A stretch of 64,000 nt of DNA, from positions 238,438 through 302,437 of the forward strand of contig NZ_KZ984052.1 in NCBI RefSeq assembly GCF_003569805.1, given 5' to 3'. Positions 58,117 through 64,000 of the stretch are shown here, one piece after another. The first letter of the stretch is position 1. Each line of letters opens with the position of its first letter. The translations under genes were made by a program, and so were the position numbers. Below the pieces are notes generated by a model. It saw only the letters and a program-made list of their open reading frames with translations, ran no database searches and was not told where the DNA came from. This DNA is from Microbacterium halotolerans (GTDB lineage Bacteria; Actinomycetota; Actinomycetes; Actinomycetales; Microbacteriaceae).

Positions 58117-58638
58117 TTACCCGGGAGTCCCCGGATGGGCGACGCGACGCCTGCGTGAGGCGCGGTCGGGCTTGGGGAATGCCTGCCGCATCGACGTCGT
58201 CGACAGCAGGACGGCGGCGACTATCAGCAGGGCGGCGAAGACGAGCTGCTCGATGATCATCCAGACCGGGAAGAACCCGGGGATCGCCGAGAGCGCCAGC
58301 GCGACGACGGGAAAGATGCGGGTGAACAGCTGCAGACGGCGGAACGCCCAGTACCACCCGAGCCATGCCCGCCAGAGGAAGTAGAACAGCGAAGCGGTGA
58401 TGGCGAGAATGACCAGGCCGCGTATCCATACGGGCAGCGTGACGGCGTGCCCCGTGAGGTGCAGCCAGACGACGGCCATGACGGTGCCGGCGCCGAGGAG
58501 CGTGCAGACGACGAGGATCGCCGCGACGAGGGTGAGTCCGCGTCGTGCGGCGTCATGCGCGGAACCGGGAACACGGTGATTCCGATCGCGTCCGCCTGCG
58601 AAGCGGTCGACAACGCGAAACAGAGACTCCAGGCGCAC
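58117..58638 (-). CDS. Hypothetical membrane protein
   Basis: 173 residues, four hydrophobic helices (about 35-58, 66-84, 105-120 and 122-142 with AIPGFFPVWMIIEQLVFAALL). No family recognised. GTG 58638 has GGAGGG only two bases upstream, so a slightly later start is possible. It lies 22 bp upstream of the alcohol dehydrogenase on the same strand and may share its transcript. Confidence 0.6.
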   Translation of the reverse strand: MRLESLFRVVDRFAGGRDRNHRVPGSAHDAARRGLTLVAAILVVCTLLGAGTVMAVVWLHLTGHAVTLPVWIRGLVILAITASLFYFLWRAWLGWYWAFRRLQLFTRIFPVVALALSAIPGFFPVWMIIEQLVFAALLIVAAVLLSTTSMRQAFPKPDRASRRRRVAHPGTPG

Positions 58639-58681
58639 CCCTCCAGCGTATCCCGCCTTGCCTCACCGGCGGCTGGCCCCA

Positions 58682-58754
58682 GCTGCCGAGATGCGCACAT
58701 ATCGCCGAGATGCGCCGCTGCTGACGTCCGGATGTCGAATATGTGCGCATCTCG
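58682..58754. repeat. Dispersed intergenic repeat, copy B (73 bp)
   Basis: Same length and layout as 14928-15000 (61 of 73 identical). Here the outer arms form a perfect 16-bp stem: CGAGATGCGCACATAT against ATATGTGCGCATCTCG. Lies between the membrane protein start and the NUDIX stop. Confidence 0.82.
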
Positions 58755-58772
58755 ACGGCCGGCTCCGGCGCG

Positions 58773-59459
58773 CTACAGGTCGATGTACCTCGTCTCGTCC
58801 CATGGCTCCGTCCAGCCGAGCCTGGTGAACATCCGGTCGAGCACGCCGGCGGTGAATCCCCACACCAACTGACGCTGTCCATCTGCGTGCACGAGCCATG
58901 CGGGTCCGGTGAGCGACTCGCCGCCGCGGCGCAGGCGGGTGGACCAGCGGTTCGCGGGGTTGAGGAGATCGGCGACCGGCACCCGGAACACGGATGACGA
59001 TTCCCGCTCGTCGACGACGCCGACCCGTGTGGGTCTGGTCCACCATCCGAGCACGGGCGTGACGCGGTGCGACGAGTGCGGCAGCGGCAGCTCCGGCAGC
59101 GTGCCCAGAACCTCTACACCGTCGCGATCGAGCCCTGTCTCCTCGACGGCTTCACGCAGCGCGGCGTCCACCGGGCCGGTGTCTCCTGGATCGATGCGTC
59201 CGCCGGGGAACGCGACCTGGCCGGCGTGGGAGCTGAGCGTCTCCGCACGGGCGAGCAGCAGCACGTCGAGATCGGCCGACACCGCGCGGGAGCGGGCGTC
59301 ATGGTCGGCCGCGACCGCGTCGAGCACGCCGAAGAGCACCAGCACGGCGGCGGGGCGGGATTCGTCGCTGAACCCGAGAGCGCCGAGCCAGTCGGCGAAC
59401 AGCGTGCGGTCGTGTGTGAGTGCGCTCAGCTGCTGCCTGGCCGTCCCCTCATCTCTCAC
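58773..59459 (-). CDS. NUDIX hydrolase, CoA pyrophosphatase type
   Basis: 228 residues with this start. The NUDIX box is GGRIDPGDTGPVDAALREAVEETGLD followed by the catalytic EE pair; the LSSHAGQVAFPGG lead-in is the CoA-pyrophosphatase (NudL/UPF0035) signature, so it likely cuts CoA or CoA derivatives into 4'-phosphopantetheine and 3',5'-ADP. Start is uncertain: GTG 59459 or GTG 59513; neither has a strong ribosome site. Divergent from the molybdenum oxidoreductase gene. Confidence 0.88.
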   Translation of the reverse strand: MRDEGTARQQLSALTHDRTLFADWLGALGFSDESRPAAVLVLFGVLDAVAADHDARSRAVSADLDVLLLARAETLSSHAGQVAFPGGRIDPGDTGPVDAALREAVEETGLDRDGVEVLGTLPELPLPHSSHRVTPVLGWWTRPTRVGVVDERESSSVFRVPVADLLNPANRWSTRLRRGGESLTGPAWLVHADGQRQLVWGFTAGVLDRMFTRLGWTEPWDETRYIDL

Positions 59460-59575
59460 TTGTTCGACGATACCTCCGCCCGGGCGCGCGCGGGTCGCGG
59501 AATCGTTCGACACGGATCGCTTCTTCGCACACCGAACCGGGCCCACCGAAGGCCTCGGAGGAATACCATGGAGAC

Positions 59576-61882
59576 ATGGCGAAGAAGGCACCAACGCAGG
59601 ACATCGACGAGTCGAAGGTGACAGTCGGTGCACCGGAAACAGAGGCCGTCGGCGTGCCGGCCATCCTTAACGCGATGAAGATCGCCGTCGACCAGATGGG
59701 CGTCGTCCGCAGCGCGAGAACACTGCTGCGGGTGAACCAGAAGGACGGGTTCGACTGCCCCGGCTGCGCGTGGCCCGAGGAAGACCGCAGGCACGTCGCG
59801 GAGTTCTGCGAGAACGGGGCGAAGGCGGTGGCGGAAGAGGCGACGATCCGTCGCGTCGAACCCGCGTTCTTCGCCGAGCATTCCATCGCCGAACTGCAGA
59901 GCCACGACGACTGGTGGCTCGGCCAGCAGGGGCGGCTCACCGAGCCGATGATCCTCGACGAAGGAGCCACGCACTACCGCCCGGTCTCGTGGGACGATGC
60001 ACTCGCGACGATCGCCGACGAGCTGCGAGGCCTCGACGACCCGAATGAGGCGATCTTCTACACCTCGGGGCGCGCTTCGAACGAGTCCGCGTTCCTGTAC
60101 CAGCTGCTCGTGCGCGGGCTGGGCACCAACAACCTGCCCGACTGCTCCAACATGTGCCATGAGTCGAGCGGATCGGCGCTCGGCGAGACGATCGGCATAG
60201 GCAAGGGAACGGTCTCGATCGAGGACATCCACAAGGCCGATCTGCTGATCGTGGCCGGGCAGAACCCCGGCACGAACCATCCGCGCATGCTGTCGGCGCT
60301 CGAGAAAGCGAAGAAGAACGGCGCGCGCATCATCGCCGTGAACCCGCTGCCCGAGGCCGGGCTGATGCACTTCAACAACCCGCAGACGCCGCGCGGCGTG
60401 GTGTTCGGCGGCACGAAGCTCGCCGACGATTTCGTGCAGGTTCGGCTGGGCGGCGACCAGGCGCTGTTCCAGGCGATCGGGAAGCACCTGCTGGAGAAGG
60501 ACTCGGAGACGCCCGGCGTCGTCGACCGCGCGTTCGTCGACGCGCACACGTCGGGCTTCGACGAGTACGCGGCCGCCGTTTCGGACGTCACGTGGCGCGA
60601 GCTCGAGACGGCGACGGGTGTCAGTGAGGGCGAGATGCGGGCGATCGCCGAACAGGTGCGGCTGTCGGGATCGACGATCGTGTGCTGGGCGATGGGGCTC
60701 ACCCAGCACAAGCACTCCGTCGCGACGCTGCGCGATGTCGTGAACGTGCTGCTGCTGCAGGGGAACATCGGGCGCGAGGGAGCCGGCGTGTGCCCCGTGC
60801 GCGGCCATTCCAATGTGCAGGGTGATCGCACCGTAGGCATCTATGAGAAGCCCGCGGCGACGTTCCTCGACGCGCTCGATGAGGAGTTCTCGTTCTCGTC
60901 GCCGCGGGAGCACGGCTTCGACACGGTCGCGGCCATCGGCGCGATGCGTGAGGGCAAGGCGCGATTCTTCATGGCGCTCGGGGGCAACTTCCTCAGCGCC
61001 ACGCCCGACACGGCAGTGGTCGAGGACGGCATCCGACAGACGAACCTGTCGGTGCAGATCTCCACCAAACTCAACCGCTCGCACGTCGTCACGGGTCGGC
61101 GCGCCATCATTCTGCCCGTGCTCGGACGGACCGACCGCGACACCAGAGGCGGCGGCGACCAGCGCGTCACCGTCGAGGACTCGATGGGCGCCGTTCACGC
61201 CTCGCGAGGGCGGCTCGAGCCGCCCAAGAAGGGCATGCTGAGCGAGACAGCCATCATCGCGCGGCTGTGCGCGCTCGTCTTCGACGGGCGCGGCAACGCA
61301 CCGCAGGCCGACTGGGCGGCCCTCGAGAACGACTACTCCGGCATCCGGAGCCACATCTCCCGCGTCGTGCCAGGGTTCGAGGACTACGACGCACGCATCC
61401 AGAAGGGGCGCACGTTCCTGCTGCCGAACGGGCCGCGCGACGGGCGCGAGTTCGCGACGGCGACGGGCAAGGCGATGTTCACGGGCAATGCGCTGGAGTA
61501 CCCGCGCATCCCCGAGGGACGCATTCTTCTGCAGACGCTGCGCTCGCACGATCAGTACAACACCACGATCTACGGCAAGGACGACCGCTACCGCGGCATC
61601 AAAGGCGGGCGGCGCGTCGTGCTGATCAACGCGGAGGACATCGCAGATCTCGGCTTCGCCGACGGCGAAATCGTCGACCTCGTCTCGGAGTGGGAGGGAC
61701 CTGAGGGGCTCGAGGAGCGCCGCGCCGAAGAGTTCCGTCTCGTGGCGTACGACACGCCGCGCCGCAACGCGGCGGCGTACTACCCCGAGACCAACGTGCT
61801 GGTGCCGCTCGAGTCGATCGCCGATGTGAGCGGCACGCCGACCTCGAAGGCGGTCATCGTGCGGCTCGAGCGTCGCACGTGA
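59576..61882 (+). CDS. FdhF/YdeP family molybdopterin oxidoreductase
   Basis: 768 residues. Bis-MGD enzyme related to formate dehydrogenase alpha subunits. N-terminal FDCPGCAWPEE, a signature of the YdeP subfamily, replaces the usual 4Fe-4S cysteine set. TSGRASNESAFLYQLLVRGLGTNNLPDCSNMCHESSG and GQNPGTNHPRMLSALEKAKK are present. The C-terminal molybdopterin-dinucleotide domain has LLQTLRSHDQYNTTIYG. True substrate unknown; E. coli YdeP is linked to acid resistance. ATG 59576 (MAKKAPT). It is followed by mogA in a 4-bp GTGA overlap, so enzyme and cofactor genes form an operon. Confidence 0.92.
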   Translation: MAKKAPTQDIDESKVTVGAPETEAVGVPAILNAMKIAVDQMGVVRSARTLLRVNQKDGFDCPGCAWPEEDRRHVAEFCENGAKAVAEEATIRRVEPAFFAEHSIAELQSHDDWWLGQQGRLTEPMILDEGATHYRPVSWDDALATIADELRGLDDPNEAIFYTSGRASNESAFLYQLLVRGLGTNNLPDCSNMCHESSGSALGETIGIGKGTVSIEDIHKADLLIVAGQNPGTNHPRMLSALEKAKKNGARIIAVNPLPEAGLMHFNNPQTPRGVVFGGTKLADDFVQVRLGGDQALFQAIGKHLLEKDSETPGVVDRAFVDAHTSGFDEYAAAVSDVTWRELETATGVSEGEMRAIAEQVRLSGSTIVCWAMGLTQHKHSVATLRDVVNVLLLQGNIGREGAGVCPVRGHSNVQGDRTVGIYEKPAATFLDALDEEFSFSSPREHGFDTVAAIGAMREGKARFFMALGGNFLSATPDTAVVEDGIRQTNLSVQISTKLNRSHVVTGRRAIILPVLGRTDRDTRGGGDQRVTVEDSMGAVHASRGRLEPPKKGMLSETAIIARLCALVFDGRGNAPQADWAALENDYSGIRSHISRVVPGFEDYDARIQKGRTFLLPNGPRDGREFATATGKAMFTGNALEYPRIPEGRILLQTLRSHDQYNTTIYGKDDRYRGIKGGRRVVLINAEDIADLGFADGEIVDLVSEWEGPEGLEERRAEEFRLVAYDTPRRNAAAYYPETNVLVPLESIADVSGTPTSKAVIVRLERRT

Positions 61883-62382
61883 GCGGGGAGGTGCGCGCCG
61901 CGGTGATCACGGTGAGCGACCGTTCCGCGGCGGGCGAGCGTCAGGACGCAGGAGGGCCGGTCGCCGTCGCAGCACTGCGCGAAGCGGGGTTCGCATGCGG
62001 GGAACAGTGCATCGTCCCTGATGGCGAGGACAGCGTCGAAGCCGCGCTGCGCGAAGCGATCGGCACCGGGGCGCGAGTGATCGTGACGACGGGCGGCACA
62101 GGCGTCGGGCCGCGCGATCTCACTCCGGAGGGCACGAAGCGCGTGCTCGATCGCGAGGTACCCGGCATCGCCGAAGAACTGCGCCGGATGGGCGCTGCGG
62201 CGCTCCCTGCAGGCATGCTCTCGCGCGGTCTGAGCGGCATCTCAGCAGGTGCGCTCATCGTGAATCTGCCGGGCTCTCCGTCCGCCGTGCGCGAGGGCGT
62301 GCCTGTCGTGCTCTCCGTTGCGCGTCACGTCGTGTCGCAGATCGACGGCGGCGATCATCAGCTTGCCGGGGAACACCTATGA
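61879..62382 (+). CDS. Molybdenum cofactor biosynthesis protein MogA/MoaB family
   Basis: 167 residues. Adenylates molybdopterin before metal insertion. Motifs AVITVSDRSAAGERQDAGG and VIVTTGGTGVGPRDLTPE, then VNLPGSPSAVREG at the C-terminus. GTG overlaps the oxidoreductase stop; its own end overlaps moaE by 4 bp. MogA versus MoaB cannot be settled by eye. Confidence 0.92.
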   Translation: MSGEVRAAVITVSDRSAAGERQDAGGPVAVAALREAGFACGEQCIVPDGEDSVEAALREAIGTGARVIVTTGGTGVGPRDLTPEGTKRVLDREVPGIAEELRRMGAAALPAGMLSRGLSGISAGALIVNLPGSPSAVREGVPVVLSVARHVVSQIDGGDHQLAGEHL

Positions 62383-62807
62383 CGGAGGTGAGGATCGCCA
62401 GAGTCTCGAGCGTCGCCCTGGATGTGGGCGAGCACCTAGAGGCCGTCGCGGACCCCGCATCCGGAGCCGAGACGTCGTTCGTCGGCCGCGTGCGCGATCA
62501 CGACCCTGATGCGTCCGGTGCCGTCACAGCGCTGGAGTACACGGCTCATCCGGATGTCGAGGCGACTCTGCGCGAGATCGCCCAGCGCGCGGCCTCCGCG
62601 CACAACGCGCAGGTGGCGGTGAGCCACCGCATCGGTCGGCTCGTGGTCGGAGACGCTGCGGTCGTCATCGCCTGCTCGGCCGGGCACCGCGCGGAAGCCT
62701 TCGACGCTTGCCGCGCGGTGATCGAAGACATCAAGCGCGAGCTCCCGGTGTGGAAGCGCCAGCTCGCCGCAGACGGCACCGCCGCGTGGAAGGGTCTCGG
62801 CGGCTGA
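62379..62807 (+). CDS. moaE: Molybdopterin synthase catalytic subunit
   Basis: 142 residues. Inserts sulfur carried by MoaD into precursor Z. Motifs: ETSFVGRVRDHDP, LEYTAHPDVEATLREI, VSHRIGRLVVGD, VIACSAGHRAEAFDACRAVIEDIKRELPVWKRQ with the active-site Lys. ATGA overlap with the gene before. Its partner moaD lies opposite, 116 bp away. Confidence 0.94.
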   Translation: MTEVRIARVSSVALDVGEHLEAVADPASGAETSFVGRVRDHDPDASGAVTALEYTAHPDVEATLREIAQRAASAHNAQVAVSHRIGRLVVGDAAVVIACSAGHRAEAFDACRAVIEDIKRELPVWKRQLAADGTAAWKGLGG

Positions 62808-62862
62808 CCGCCCCGGCTCAGCCGACCGCGCCGCCTCAACGAGCTCGCGAGATGCCTGGGCT

Positions 62863-62900
62863 TTGTCGAGATGCACACATATTCCGGTGCATCTCGACAA
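62863..62900. repeat. Dispersed intergenic repeat, diverged copy C
   Basis: TTGTCGAGATGCAC pairs perfectly with GTGCATCTCGACAA around a 10-nt loop. A further GAGATGC lies just upstream at 62849-62855, so the direct-direct-inverted GAGATGC order of copies A and B is kept although the rest has diverged. Sits between convergent moaE and moaD. Confidence 0.65.
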
Positions 62901-62923
62901 CCTCCATGCGGTTCGCGAGTGGG

Positions 62924-63157
62924 TCACCCGCCGGCGAAGGGCGGAAGGATGTCGACGGTGGCGTTCGGTGCGAGCGGAACGTCGTCGTCGTGGCGGCGGC
63001 CGTCGACCAGCACGGCGCAACGGGGGAGGATCGGCTCGAGATCAGGATGCTCGGTCGCAAGAGCCTCGCGCAGCGCGGTGAGCGTGGGCTCGTCGCGGCG
63101 CTCCTCTGCGCGCCCGACTGCCTCCTCGGCGGCGGCGAAGTAGCGCACGGTCGTCAC
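62924..63157 (-). CDS. moaD: Molybdopterin synthase sulfur carrier subunit (MoaD/ThiS)
   Basis: 77 residues, ubiquitin-like fold, ending in the conserved Gly-Gly (PPFAGG) that becomes a thiocarboxylate. VRYFAAAEEAVGRAEE at the start and VDILPPFAGG at the end are typical. GTG 63157 overlaps the DUF6457 stop by 4 bp (GTGA). Works with MoaE. Confidence 0.93.
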   Translation of the reverse strand: MTTVRYFAAAEEAVGRAEERRDEPTLTALREALATEHPDLEPILPRCAVLVDGRRHDDDVPLAPNATVDILPPFAGG

Positions 63158-63426
63158 TGCTCGGGCTCCCAGGTCTCGGCGAGCGCAACCAGCTCGCGCA
63201 CCGTGCGCTCCTGCTCGTCGGCGCTGCCGCCGGCGCGTCCGGCGGCGAGGCCCGCGAGGAACGCGCTGAGCGGGGCAGCCGGACGCGCGACGCCGTGCGC
63301 GATGTCGCGCGCGAGATCGAGGACCAGCGGAACGGAGACCTCGGCTCGGTCGAGACCGAGCCGCTCGCAGGCAGCGAGGGTCCACGCGTCGAGAGCTTCA
63401 GGGGGAAGCGCTCGCGATTCAGCCAT
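63154..63426 (-). CDS. DUF6457 family protein
   Basis: 90 residues, unknown function. EALDAWTLAACERLGLD, LVLDLARDIAHGVARPAAPLSAFLAGLAAG are the family core. In actinobacteria it is found next to or fused with MobA-type genes, as here (4 bp behind mobA, overlapping moaD), so a role in molybdenum cofactor handling is likely but not shown. GGGAG lies before the ATG. Confidence 0.85.
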   Translation of the reverse strand: MAESRALPPEALDAWTLAACERLGLDRAEVSVPLVLDLARDIAHGVARPAAPLSAFLAGLAAGRAGGSADEQERTVRELVALAETWEPEQ

Positions 63427-63430
63427 CTCA

Positions 63431-64000
63431 TCACTCCCTTCGCTCGGCGCGCTCGCGCCGTGCGGTCTCCACATCGTCCCACGTATCGACGTCGCGCACC
63501 GCTTCGGCGGCGGCCGCGATGGTGGTGATCCGGATGCCGCGCAGCAGCTGCCGCAGGGACGCGTCGCGACCGCCGTTCGGCAATGCGGCCAAGCCGTCGC
63601 GCAGCGCGGCGGTACGGTACACACCCGCGAGCCACTGCACGCGGCCGTCCGGATCGGAGAGGCACCGGCCGTCCTCGTGCTCGGTGAGGCCCGCCCGGTA
63701 TGTCGGATGAGTCAACGGGGCCGAGGACTCCGTGAGGCGGTCGAGGGTGGTTTCGTGCCGCGAGGGCGAAGAGTCGGGCGCGCGCAGGAGAGCGACGATG
63801 CTCTCAGGCGCGGCCAGGTCTCCCGCCAGGACGAATACGGCGGGCGAGGTCACCCGCTCGAGCGCGGCTGCGATGCCGGCCACCGGCCCGCCGAACGGAG
63901 GGTCCTCGTGCACCCACTCAGCCTCGGACCCCGGCGATGGAGCGGGACTGTTCGTCGGAGCCTCTTCGTGGTGGCCGTGGTGGCCGTGGTGGCCGTGGTG
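63431..64000 (-). CDS. mobA: MobA-like molybdenum cofactor guanylyltransferase, partial (start outside the window)
   Basis: 190 codons of the C-terminal part; the start lies beyond the right edge. HEDPPFGGPVAGIAAALE, VFVLAGDLAAPESIVALL and a central WLAGVYRTAALRDGL match MobA-type NTP transferases, which attach GMP to molybdopterin. Unusual: just before the conserved segment the frame encodes HHG-HHG-HHG-HH then EEAPTNSPAPSPGSEAEW, an insertion in the otherwise compact fold. The tandem is a 9-bp DNA repeat (CACCACGGC on the coding strand) at the window edge, so expansion by slippage is likely. A metal-binding linker is conceivable. Confidence 0.82.
   Translation of the reverse strand, partial: HHGHHGHHGHHEEAPTNSPAPSPGSEAEWVHEDPPFGGPVAGIAAALERVTSPAVFVLAGDLAAPESIVALLRAPDSSPSRHETTLDRLTESSAPLTHPTYRAGLTEHEDGRCLSDPDGRVQWLAGVYRTAALRDGLAALPNGGRDASLRQLLRGIRITTIAAAAEAVRDVDTWDDVETARRERAERRE

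Overview
The window is high-GC DNA with frequent GTG starts, many 4-bp ATGA/GTGA gene overlaps and several gene blocks typical of Actinobacteria: the DUF4193/DUF3093/dut/DUF3710/DUF3159 neighbourhood, SepH, DUF3000 next to a RNase D-like protein, and an SCO4848-family protein. Together with the ECF-type HMP/thiamine transporter and the ABC sugar locus without its own ATPase, this points to a member of the Microbacteriaceae (Microbacterium-like). That assignment is an inference from gene content; no rRNA is present. Most of the window is chromosomal core, with two short accessory patches (31.5-34 kb and 41.3-42.5 kb).

Layout. 0-7.5 kb: a minus-strand glycogen operon glgP-glgB-glgC-glgA. 7.7-12 kb: sepH, then the conserved actinobacterial block DUF4193, DUF3093 (divergent), dut-DUF3710-DUF3159. 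12-17 kb: aconitase, preceded by a perfect 28-bp palindrome, and dxs (first step of isoprenoid synthesis). 17-21 kb: a heterodimeric ABC exporter pair. 21-26 kb (minus): beta-oxidation pair fadB-like/fadA-like, RNase D-like nuclease, DUF3000. 26-31 kb: alpha/beta hydrolase, sseA-sufE, zapE, and amtB behind a good GlnR box pair. 31.4-34 kb: tRNA-Val followed by a decayed serine recombinase C-terminus, a cation efflux protein, a truncated CsoR-type repressor and an ArsR regulator; the efflux gene and arsR share a near-identical 30-bp operator. 34-41 kb: transporter/LysR pairs (EamA exporter, AGCS amino-acid symporter, YeiH family), an SDR and an MFS protein. 41.3-42.5 kb: hairpin-rich DNA with an SCO4848-family protein and a PemK/MazF-like protein without a visible antitoxin. 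42.5-46.4 kb: TPP riboswitch plus ykoF-ykoE-ykoD-ykoC.

46.5-57 kb: a carbohydrate locus consisting of a 2007-residue secreted, sortase-anchored GH92 alpha-mannosidase-like protein, a divergent LacI regulator and a sugar ABC transporter (binding protein plus two permeases). The likely logic is trimming of mannosylated glycans at the cell surface, import of the released sugar, and control by the LacI protein. 57-59.5 kb: zinc alcohol dehydrogenase, membrane protein, CoA-type NUDIX hydrolase. 59.5-64 kb: an FdhF/YdeP-type molybdenum oxidoreductase in one operon with mogA and moaE, facing moaD-DUF6457-mobA, so the enzyme sits with cofactor-making genes.

Non-coding structure is rich. A dispersed intergenic repeat has two full 73-bp copies (about 84% identical) and one diverged copy. 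There are several long perfect hairpins between genes, a TPP riboswitch, a tRNA, and several operator candidates. No CRISPR array, rRNA operon or intact insertion sequence was seen.
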